A stretch of 5,097 nt of DNA from Comamonas sp. (GTDB lineage Bacteria; Pseudomonadota; Gammaproteobacteria; Burkholderiales; Burkholderiaceae_C), in the NCBI GenBank assembly GCA_019236485.1, contig JAFAIY010000645.1, positions 1-5,097 on the forward strand. The letters are read 5' to 3'. Below are positions 1 to 5,097 of the stretch, piece after piece. The notes below the pieces were generated by a model, which worked only from the letters and a program-made list of their open reading frames with translations, was not told where the DNA came from and ran no database searches. A program made the translations under genes and the position numbers. Position 1 is the first letter of the stretch. Each line of letters starts with the position of its first letter.

Positions 1-34
1 GCATCGCCTCAGATGCCTGCTGTGTTCGCGGCGG

Positions 35-1018
35 CTAGTGATCAGCCTGCTTTACCGTACGGCGTGTTTCCGAGGGAGATTGCCCAAAGGCTCTGCGATA
101 GTCCTGAGCAAACTGACCCAGATGCCCAAAACGCCAATGTCGGGCAATCTCGGCAATCGAGCGCTGCTCATTCGCAGAGCGGAGGTCGGCGTAGACTCCC
201 TCCAAACGCACCTGCTTCAGATACGCCATCGGCGTTAGCCCTTTGAATCGAGAGAAGCCTGCCTGGAGAGTTCGAACGCTCACATGCGCCACTTTGGCGA
301 TCTCTTCCAGTGAGATCAGCTCATTCGCGTTGGCATGGATATAGTCCGTCGCTCGACGTACATGCTTTGGCGCCAAACCCGCATGCCGATGCGCCATGTA
401 GATTGAATAGTTGTGCGGTATTGTTTCAAGCATCAACTGCATCACCGCATCTTGCAGACTACGCAGTACTTCCTGTGCGCAATGGAACTGGCTGGCATCG
501 TGCTGTATGCACATACGCGCGGCCTTGATGATCTCGCGAGCCACTCTCACCCCCTGTGCCTGGTACGGCACATTGCTCTCGAACTGGATACGCTGGGCGA
601 CGGGCCGTTCGAGTAGCTGGGCCAGACGGGAATGCATGAGCACCGCGTCAATCAGCACAATCTCATAACGCCCTTGCCGCCAGCGCCAGCGGGACACCCG
701 TGCAGCATCCACCATGATGCAAGAAGGTGCCGCATGCTCTCGCCATTTGTGCCCCATTTCCAGCTCCAGCCCGCCTTCGTCGAGGATGGCCAGGATATAA
801 CCATCAAACTTCCCAGGAGAGCGGAACTTGACACCCGTGGCTGTCGATAGCCTATGGGTCACCAAGCCTCCCATGTGGTCGGTTTGAAGGTCCATCTGCA
901 GCTCCCCGCTGGGGCCGGGATGTACCGAGGCTCCCGGAAAGCTCTCTTGCAAGAGATTGCGAGCCTCCACCAGATCGTCTGTGACGATCGTTTCCGTGCG
1001 AATGGGGGAGTGCGTCAT
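35..1018 (-). CDS. AraC/XylS-family transcriptional regulator
   Basis: Predicted DNA-binding regulator of 327 residues, in the usual size range for XylS-like members. The C-terminal third (about 215-320) has the two helix-turn-helix units of the family. The first lies around 237-257 (SLEEIAKVAHVSVRTLQ). The second lies around 287-311, followed by the signature FGHLGQFAQDYRRAFGQSPS, where the family consensus reads roughly GFxHxGxFxxxYRxxFGxxPSE. Residues about 15-200 resemble the cupin-like AraC_binding_2 N-terminal domain, which in relatives binds an effector or mediates dimerisation; the ligand here is unknown. The ATG at 1018 was chosen because AGAGG lies 7 bases upstream (1030-1026) and the N-terminus fits family length. 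The frame is open to 1222, but those 68 extra residues overlap the upstream GGDEF gene and look non-coding. The gene follows the globin/GGDEF gene after 115 bases but has its own promoter. Family assignment is firm; regulated genes are unknown. Confidence 0.93.
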   Translation of the reverse strand: MTHSPIRTETIVTDDLVEARNLLQESFPGASVHPGPSGELQMDLQTDHMGGLVTHRLSTATGVKFRSPGKFDGYILAILDEGGLELEMGHKWREHAAPSCIMVDAARVSRWRWRQGRYEIVLIDAVLMHSRLAQLLERPVAQRIQFESNVPYQAQGVRVAREIIKAARMCIQHDASQFHCAQEVLRSLQDAVMQLMLETIPHNYSIYMAHRHAGLAPKHVRRATDYIHANANELISLEEIAKVAHVSVRTLQAGFSRFKGLTPMAYLKQVRLEGVYADLRSANEQRSIAEIARHWRFGHLGQFAQDYRRAFGQSPSETRRTVKQADH

Positions 1019-1036
1019 AAGGTCGCCTCTGCTGCC

Positions 1037-1065
1037 ATTACACACTCGATCCTGCCGCATGCCAA
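1037..1065 (-). promoter_or_regulatory. Sigma-70 promoter for the araC-type gene
   Basis: On the minus strand a -35 box TTGGCA (1065-1060) is separated by exactly 17 bases from a -10 box TGTAAT (1042-1037); each matches the consensus at 5 of 6 positions. It lies wholly in the gap between the GGDEF stop (1134) and the regulator start (1018). Transcription would begin near 1030, giving a very short leader that starts at about the ribosome-binding site AGAGG (1030-1026). The short leader is the main reason for caution. If real, it uncouples this regulator from the aer-globin transcript. Confidence 0.6.
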
Positions 1066-1133
1066 GACATTGCGCGGCGCTCGAGCACCGCGATTTATGT
1101 ACATGGAGACGGGCCTCAATGCAGCCCAGCCGC

Positions 1134-2255
1134 TCATGAACGCTCTCCGCAATCCGTGCGATATCGGTCTGGATCGGACACTGCCGCACTTGCGACTTGG
1201 TCGCCGCCCAGGCTCTTGGCATGACGCATGGCGTGACCGGCGGTGTTGATCAGCCGTTCAGGAAACTGCCGGTCTTCAGCACTGGACTGTGCAACCCCGA
1301 TACCCAGCCTGAGCCAGCCTGCCTGTGCCGCGAGCTCGTTCTGCAATCGGCGGGCGAGGCTCAAGCCCTCCGCTTCGCCCGTGGCGGGAAGCAGCATGCA
1401 GAACTCGTTGCTGCCGTAACGACAAGCCATGTCTCCGGTACGGCATCGCCTGGCCAGGAGCGCGCCAACGATACGTAATGCCTCGTCACCCGCCAGATGG
1501 TCCAGGGCATCATCGATCCGCCCGGAGCCATTCACCTCCATGCGCACAAGGGTGAGCGGCTTGCCGCTCCGCATGCTCCGGCGCAGCTCCCTGGAAAGGG
1601 CTTCAGCAAAGACCTGCTGGTGGAAGAGCCCAGTCAGAGGGTCCCGGGAGGACAGTTCCTTGAGCTCTCGCGAGCGTTCCGCAACCATATCTTCCAGCTT
1701 GTAGGCATGCTCGAATACCTTGTCCCTCGAGGATTCGACCTCTGCGAGCAGGCTGCCGATATAGGTGTCGAGCACGAACGCCATGTCGAAATGGAGCAGC
1801 TTGTCCAGCGCTTGGCGCGTCGCCTCCCGGTCCGGGAGCCCCCCGAGATGCATTTCCAGTGCCTCCAACAGCAGGCTCTTGAGCCGGTGCATCGCGCAGA
1901 GGTAATGGGCGGGCGACATCCCCAGGCGCCTATGGGCAAGGCCAATGCGCAAGCGGTCATTGGCATAGCTCTCGTCATAGGCACCAGAAAACAGCGCGCT
2001 CACATAGTCCGTCACGGCCGGGAGAAGCCGCTCGCGCATGCCTTCATCCCTGATCAGCAATGCGACCTCGCTCGCCACGATTGGGTTCCCGAGGAAAGCG
2101 ACAACGAGATCGCTCAACTGCGTTTGCACGAAAGGGCGACACGCGACGAGCAGCGCGGCATCTCGTTCGGAAAACCCCAGCAGGGACTTTCTTCTGGAGA
2201 TCTCAAAGTCGTGGATATGCCTCTGCCCTAGCAGATTTTTCGAAATCGAGTTCAC
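1134..2255 (-). CDS. Globin-coupled sensor with degenerate GGDEF domain
   Basis: Cytoplasmic heme-sensor protein of 373 residues. Residues about 15-165 form a sensor globin: the stretch LFSGAYDESYANDRLRIG followed by LAHRRLGMSP (about 88-115) is the F-helix signature, with His108 as predicted proximal heme ligand. No tyrosine occurs between residues 1 and 83, so the usual distal B-helix Tyr is missing. A charged signalling helix (about 166-203) leads straight into a GGDEF domain (DPLTGL at 205-210 to about 360), without the middle domain of DosC-type proteins (about 460 residues). The active site is GSNEF (281-285) instead of GGDEF. The first metal-site Asp is Glu240, the second Asp of DxDxFK is Asn242, and the Asn of LxNRR is His212. 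An RxxD I-site (272-275) remains five residues before GSNEF. It is therefore probably not a diguanylate cyclase but a c-di-GMP binder or dimerisation module (inference). The GTG start at 2255 is preferred over an ATG at 2360, which would overlap aer by 95 bases. Confidence 0.9.
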   Translation of the reverse strand: MNSISKNLLGQRHIHDFEISRRKSLLGFSERDAALLVACRPFVQTQLSDLVVAFLGNPIVASEVALLIRDEGMRERLLPAVTDYVSALFSGAYDESYANDRLRIGLAHRRLGMSPAHYLCAMHRLKSLLLEALEMHLGGLPDREATRQALDKLLHFDMAFVLDTYIGSLLAEVESSRDKVFEHAYKLEDMVAERSRELKELSSRDPLTGLFHQQVFAEALSRELRRSMRSGKPLTLVRMEVNGSGRIDDALDHLAGDEALRIVGALLARRCRTGDMACRYGSNEFCMLLPATGEAEGLSLARRLQNELAAQAGWLRLGIGVAQSSAEDRQFPERLINTAGHAMRHAKSLGGDQVASAAVSDPDRYRTDCGERS

Positions 2256-2262
2256 GAGTCGG

Positions 2263-2267
2263 CCCTC
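2263..2267 (-). promoter_or_regulatory. Ribosome-binding site deciding the GTG start of the globin/GGDEF gene
   Basis: On the minus strand GAGGG (2267-2263) lies 7 bases before the GTG at 2255-2253 and overlaps the last two bases of the aer stop codon TGA (2268-2266). Ribosomes ending aer would sit directly on this site, the usual arrangement for translational coupling. It supports GTG over the upstream ATG at 2360. Confidence 0.7.
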
Positions 2268-3798
2268 AGGAACGGAAGACCGATACTGCAGACACCAGTT
2301 GCGTTGTCTGATATGCCAGGCTTTGGGCCGCAGCTGCGGACTGCTCGACCAAGGCCGCATTCCGTTGAGTTGTCTGATCCAGCTGGGACACTCCGGACGT
2401 GACCTCGCTGACTCCGCGCGACTGCTCCAGCGTCGCCTGGCTGATTTCTGCTATCAGGTCCGCGACACGCTGCACCTGCGACACGGCCTCGGCGATCGTG
2501 CGGCCTGCCTCATCAGCCTCGCTTCCGCCGCGCGCGATGCGATCCACGCTGTCCTGGATCAGCGATCTGATTTCCTTGGCCGCCTGGGCCGAGCGCTGCG
2601 CCAGGTTGCGGACCTCGCCCGCAACCACCGCAAACCCACGCCCCTGCTCACCCGCGCGCGCCGCCTCGACCGCGGCGTTCAAGGCCAGAATATTGGTCTG
2701 GAACGCCAGGCTGTCGATCAGGCCGGTGATATCGGCTATGCGTTTGCTGGCCTCGGTAATGCTGCCCATCGTGGCCAACACCCGCTTGACCGATGCTCCG
2801 CTGTCCCCAGCCGCACGGCATGCGGATGCAGCCCACTCCGATGCTTGCTGCGCAGCCTCCGCATTGTTCTTGACGCTGTGGTTCATCTGCTCCATGGCCG
2901 CAGCACTCTGCTCGACACTCGCAGCAGACTGCTCCGTGCGAGCACTGAGATCATCGTTGCCTTGGGCAATTTCCGTGCTGGCCGACTGCACGGTCAGAAC
3001 CTGATGGCTCACATCATCGATGATCCAACGGAACATCAGTCCGACTTGGTTGATGGAGCGCGCCGCCATACCGATTTCATCGACCCGGTTCATGTGCAGC
3101 ATCTGGCCGGACTCCCCCGCCGCCACACGACGCGCATGCTCTGCCAGATGCGCGATGGGCTTGACCACCTGCTGCTCGATCGCCCAGAGCGCCGCGATCG
3201 CCGCCAGCACGACGGCTGCGGCAGCCATGGCCGGAGAGATGGAATAAGACATCATGCCGATGCCAAGCAGTCCGGCGGCAACCACCGTCATGATCGGTAG
3301 CCGCAGGCGCCACCGAACCGGTAAATAGCCCCATCGCCCCAGCAGGCCCTTGCGCAGCTTCAGGCCCTTGAAAAGCATGTGCCCGGCCTTTCCGAGTTGC
3401 AGGTCGGCGTAGAAAGCCTCTGCAGCCTTCACTTCCTCTCGGGTGGGCTTGGTACGCACCGATACATAGCCCAGGTGCTGGCCATTGCGAACAATGGGAG
3501 AGACATTGGCGCGAACCCAATAATGATCGCCATCTTTGCGCCGGTTTTTGACCACGGCAGTCCAGGGCTCCCCGCCCTTGATGGTCCGCCACATATCGGC
3601 ATAGGCTTCTTTGGGCATGTCGGGATGGCGCACTATATTGTGCGGTTCGCCGTAAAGCTCCTCTGCATCGAAACCACTGGCGGCAATGAATGCCGCGTTT
3701 GCATACGCGATGTGGCTCTGCAAATTGGTCGTCGACATCAGGGTCGCCCCGTCGGAAATCTCAAACTCGCGCTGGGTAACTGGCTGATTAATTCTCAT
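2266..3798 (-). CDS. aer: Aer-type aerotaxis receptor (PAS-HAMP-methyl-accepting chemotaxis protein)
   Basis: Inner-membrane chemoreceptor of 510 residues (E. coli Aer has 506) that senses redox or oxygen through PAS-bound FAD and signals via CheW/CheA to the flagellar motor. From this ATG the protein aligns without gaps to E. coli Aer over the PAS domain (about 8-118). Asn34, Arg57, His58, Asp60 and Trp70, all important for FAD binding or signalling in Aer, fall at identical numbers. A hydrophobic hairpin (about 167-209, turn near Pro189) anchors it with both ends in the cytoplasm. HAMP follows (about 210-262), then the signalling coiled coil with the conserved tip at about 361-410 (core [20 protein letters not shown]). 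No C-terminal NWETF-type CheR tether is present. Unlike E. coli Aer it carries good methylation-type EQ pairs at 289-290, 296-297 and 485-486. The frame is open to an ATG at 3861, but 3798 keeps the Aer register. No strong ribosome-binding site precedes it. The globin/GGDEF gene follows after 10 bases. Confidence 0.93.
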   Translation of the reverse strand: MRINQPVTQREFEISDGATLMSTTNLQSHIAYANAAFIAASGFDAEELYGEPHNIVRHPDMPKEAYADMWRTIKGGEPWTAVVKNRRKDGDHYWVRANVSPIVRNGQHLGYVSVRTKPTREEVKAAEAFYADLQLGKAGHMLFKGLKLRKGLLGRWGYLPVRWRLRLPIMTVVAAGLLGIGMMSYSISPAMAAAAVVLAAIAALWAIEQQVVKPIAHLAEHARRVAAGESGQMLHMNRVDEIGMAARSINQVGLMFRWIIDDVSHQVLTVQSASTEIAQGNDDLSARTEQSAASVEQSAAAMEQMNHSVKNNAEAAQQASEWAASACRAAGDSGASVKRVLATMGSITEASKRIADITGLIDSLAFQTNILALNAAVEAARAGEQGRGFAVVAGEVRNLAQRSAQAAKEIRSLIQDSVDRIARGGSEADEAGRTIAEAVSQVQRVADLIAEISQATLEQSRGVSEVTSGVSQLDQTTQRNAALVEQSAAAAQSLAYQTTQLVSAVSVFRS

Positions 3799-3922
3799 TT
3801 TTGCGTTGGCTGAACCGAGTTTGGCATTGGCTGCAAGGCAATTGGATGCAACAAAGTGCATCTATTTCGGCTGAATGTAGGGCCCGGCTGCGCAAGTCCA
3901 AATCACCTAGCACTCAAAATCA

Positions 3923-3952
3923 GCGCAACTTCGATAGTTGGCGCGTTTTTTT
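3923..3952 (+). terminator. Rho-independent-type hairpin with no obvious upstream gene
   Basis: GCGCAACT (3923-3930) pairs with AGTT-G-GCGC (3936-3944) across a 5-base loop, with one bulged G at 3940 or 3941. A run of seven T (3946-3952) follows one base later. The polarity is plus strand only: on the minus strand the flank after the stem is not T-rich. No plus-strand gene ends just before it; the nearest sequence upstream is the 5' end of aer on the other strand, 125 bases away. It could end a small divergent RNA, limit antisense transcription into the gap, or survive from a lost gene. Confidence 0.55.
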
Positions 3953-3961
3953 GAGATCACC

Positions 3962-3980
3962 GTACTCGCAAGATGAGTAC
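3962..3980. repeat. Short perfect inverted repeat
   Basis: GTACTC (3962-3967) and GAGTAC (3975-3980) are perfect 6-base inverted arms around a 7-base spacer. This could be a dimeric-protein operator or a weak hairpin just after the T-run of the preceding terminator. At six bases per arm, chance occurrence is quite possible and no partner copy was seen in the window. Confidence 0.3.
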
Positions 3981-4177
3981 ATTCCCCTGCTTTCGCGGAG
4001 CCAAGTCCGGCCCAGGCGCTCAGTCCAAGAGGCAAGAAGCGCAGGCTTCGATGCGCAAGCCATCTTCCGAGCCTCAACAGATGGTCGCTGGAACGTCTCC
4101 AAGGCCGGCGAGTGACCCGATTTCTCGTTGCTTTGACCACGCCATATCCGCAAAGGCATGCAAACACGTTAATCAGA

Positions 4178-4270
4178 GATCCCACCGCCTACGGCGGCAC
4201 CGACTGCGGCTCGCGCCAGCCCGTGGCCGAGGAACTGGCCGTCGCCAAGCTGAGCGCCAAGCGCAATGCA
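4178..4270 (+). pseudogene. Probable 3' relic of a truncated coding sequence
   Basis: Read from 4178, about 30 codons (DPTAYGGTDCGSRQPVAEEL, then AVAKLSAKRNA) have G or C at nearly every third position, as in genuine genes of this genome. The codons of the same frame just upstream (4112-4177) do not, so coding character begins abruptly near 4178. No start codon with a ribosome-binding site precedes it, and the frame runs through the terminator hairpin to a TGA at 4319-4321 inside the end of tsaD on the other strand. The family is not recognised. The best reading is the leftover end of a gene that once converged on tsaD and shared its terminator, cut by a deletion or insertion. Chance composition remains possible. 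Confidence 0.35.
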
Positions 4271-4298
4271 AAAAGCAGTCCCAAGGGACTGCTTTTTT
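4270..4298. terminator. Bidirectional rho-independent terminator downstream of tsaD
   Basis: GCAGTCCC (4275-4282) pairs perfectly with GGGACTGC (4285-4292) across a tiny loop centred on AA. The stem is flanked by five A (4270-4274) and six T (4293-4298), so it can terminate in either direction. On the minus strand it lies 15 bases after the tsaD stop codon and is its natural terminator. On the plus strand it would terminate whatever gene the relic at 4178-4270 came from. Confidence 0.9.
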
Positions 4299-4313
4299 AT
4301 GGGGCGGGCCTGT

Positions 4314-5097
4314 TTACTTGAGCGCATCCAGCGGCCAGCGCGGCTTCACATCGAAGGCATAGTCGCGGTTCGCCTCTTCACGCCCTGCCTGCAGACGCAT
4401 GGCCGCGGCCATGGCGATCATGGCGCCGTTGTCGGTGCACAGATGCAGCTCGGGGTAGTGCACGCGAATCTTGCGCTTGGCACAGGCTGCATCGAGCTGC
4501 TCGCGCAGCAGCTTGTTGGCCCCCACGCCGCCGGCCACCACCACGCGCTTCATGCCGGTCTGCTCCAGCGCAGCCAGGGTTTTCTTGACCAGCACTTCCA
4601 CGATCGCGGCCTGGGTGCTGGCCGCGAGATCGGCCTTGCGCGCTTCCAGCTCGTCACCCAGCTTCTTGGCCTGGGTCAGCACCGCTGTCTTGAGGCCCGC
4701 AAAGGAAAAGTCCAGATCGCCAGAGTGCAGCAACGGACGCGGCAGCTTGAAAGCCGTGGCATCACCGGCCTCGGCCAGCTTGGAGAGCACGGGGCCGCCC
4801 GGATAGGGCAGGCCCATGAGCTTGGCCGATTTGTCGAAAGCCTCGCCGGCCGCGTCGTCTATGGTCTCGCCGAGGATGGCGTACTGCCCCACGCCATCCA
4901 CGCGCATCAGCTGGGTATGGCCGCCCGAGACCAGCAGGGCCACGAACGGGAATTCCGGTGGGTCGGCGCTCAGGAACGGCGAGAGCAGATGGCCTTCGAG
5001 GTGGTGCACGCCGAGCACGGGCTTGTCCAAGGCCGCGGCCATGGCACAGGCCGCGCCGGAGCCCACGAGCAAGGCGCCCGCCAGGCCCGGGCCGCGC
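4314..5097 (-). CDS. tsaD: tRNA N6-adenosine threonylcarbamoyltransferase TsaD, 5' end outside the window
   Basis: TsaD is the catalytic subunit that, with TsaB and TsaE, transfers the threonylcarbamoyl group from TC-AMP to A37 of ANN-decoding tRNAs in the cytoplasm. 260 residues are visible; bacterial TsaD has about 340, so roughly 80 N-terminal residues lie beyond the right edge. The frame is open to the last bases (first full codon 5096, reading [14 protein letters not shown]), so the TTG at 5072 is internal, not a start. Family landmarks in order are the metal-binding HHLEGH (HxxxH), [28 protein letters not shown] followed by [32 protein letters not shown] and CTDNGAMIA, which carries the last metal-binding Asp. 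Third codon positions are strongly GC-rich, typical of a resident core gene. It ends in TAA with its own terminator just downstream, so it is not co-transcribed with aer. Confidence 0.97.
   Translation of the reverse strand, partial: RGPGLAGALLVGSGAACAMAAALDKPVLGVHHLEGHLLSPFLSADPPEFPFVALLVSGGHTQLMRVDGVGQYAILGETIDDAAGEAFDKSAKLMGLPYPGGPVLSKLAEAGDATAFKLPRPLLHSGDLDFSFAGLKTAVLTQAKKLGDELEARKADLAASTQAAIVEVLVKKTLAALEQTGMKRVVVAGGVGANKLLREQLDAACAKRKIRVHYPELHLCTDNGAMIAMAAAMRLQAGREEANRDYAFDVKPRWPLDALK

Larger units (their letters stand above)
3799..4313. other. Long intergenic region between tsaD and aer
   Basis: This 515-base stretch contains no convincing complete gene. Open frames here (for example plus 3801-4115 and 3973-4362, minus 3907-4185) lack ribosome-binding sites, recognisable domains and GC-rich third positions. 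It holds a plus-strand terminator-like hairpin, a small inverted repeat, a probable gene-end relic and the tsaD terminator, listed separately. The aer promoter must lie here or further upstream, but no good sigma-70 or flagellar sigma-28 promoter stands out. The nearest candidates on the minus strand are a TACATT box near 3879-3874 with a poor -35, and a GCCGAAAT box near 3871-3864 resembling a sigma-28 -10 without a matching -35. Confidence 0.6.

Noticed and set aside
1..16. Hairpin GCATC...GATGC after the araC-type gene
   Set aside because: The arms are only five bases and the flanking T-run, if any, lies outside the window, so a terminator cannot be supported.
1019..1222. N-terminal extension of the AraC-type protein to 1222 (68 extra residues)
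   Set aside because: It overlaps the end of the globin/GGDEF gene and contains the promoter and ribosome-binding site of the shorter form. The extra residues do not resemble the family, whose normal length is reached from 1018.
1497..2231. 244-codon open frame on the plus strand
   Set aside because: It is antisense to the globin/GGDEF gene, shows no recognisable domain, and has the composition of a mirror frame.
2256..2360. ATG start at 2360 for the globin/GGDEF gene
   Set aside because: The added 35 residues are out-of-frame aer sequence. The GTG at 2255 has a well-spaced GAGGG and starts right after aer.
2038..3300. 420-codon open frame on the plus strand
   Set aside because: It is antisense to the strongly supported aer gene and the globin start. 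The arginine- and histidine-rich translation is typical of a GC-rich shadow frame.
3821..3838. Sigma-54-like TGGCA...TGCA on the plus strand
   Set aside because: GG and GC are 8 bases apart rather than the required 10, and no suitable gene lies downstream.
3799..3861. ATG start at 3861 for aer
   Set aside because: It adds 21 residues with no counterpart in E. coli Aer and has no ribosome-binding site. From 3798 the PAS residues fall at the same numbers as in E. coli Aer.
3907..4185. Minus-strand small open frames of 92 and 79 codons upstream of aer
   Set aside because: They have no ribosome-binding site, domain or coding-like third-position bias, and they run across the plus-strand terminator hairpin.
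1..5097. CRISPR array, tRNA or rRNA genes, insertion sequences
   Set aside because: No regularly spaced direct repeats, tRNA-like cloverleaf, transposase motifs or terminal inverted repeats were seen on reading both strands.

Overview
The window looks like a chromosomal segment from a betaproteobacterium, probably of the order Burkholderiales and perhaps Comamonadaceae. The basis is the GC-rich third codon positions, the style of the Aer-type receptor and the form of TsaD. The genus is an inference from protein style, not a database match. All four supported genes lie on the minus strand, so the biological order runs from high to low coordinates: tsaD (cut by the right edge), then a 515-base gap, then aer, a globin-coupled GGDEF gene, and an araC-type regulator.

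Right end (4314-5097): the C-terminal three quarters of tsaD, a core tRNA-modification gene, closed by a strong palindromic terminator at 4270-4298. Just beyond that terminator, on the plus strand, is a short stretch (about 4178-4270) with strongly coding-like codon use but no start. It is probably the broken 3' end of a lost gene. The rest of the gap to 3799 has no convincing gene. It does hold a rho-independent-terminator-like hairpin on the plus strand (3923-3952) and a small inverted repeat.

Centre (1134-3798): an aerotaxis-type receptor with a FAD-type PAS domain (aer) is followed after only 10 bases by a GTG-initiated gene for a heme-globin sensor fused to a GGDEF domain. The ribosome-binding site of the second gene overlaps the stop codon of the first, so the two are almost certainly co-transcribed and probably translationally coupled. 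One senses redox or oxygen through flavin and signals to the flagellar motor. The other should sense oxygen or another gas through heme and signal through c-di-GMP. The GGDEF domain is degenerate (GSNEF, with metal-site substitutions) but keeps an RxxD I-site at the right spacing, which suggests a c-di-GMP receptor rather than a synthase. The globin also lacks the usual distal tyrosine.

Left end (35-1018): an AraC/XylS-family regulator of 327 residues, 115 bases downstream of the GGDEF gene, with its own good sigma-70 promoter (1037-1065) and ribosome-binding site. It may therefore be expressed independently, and its targets cannot be read from this window. The most interesting content is the coupled flavin/heme oxygen-sensing pair with its inactive-looking c-di-GMP domain.
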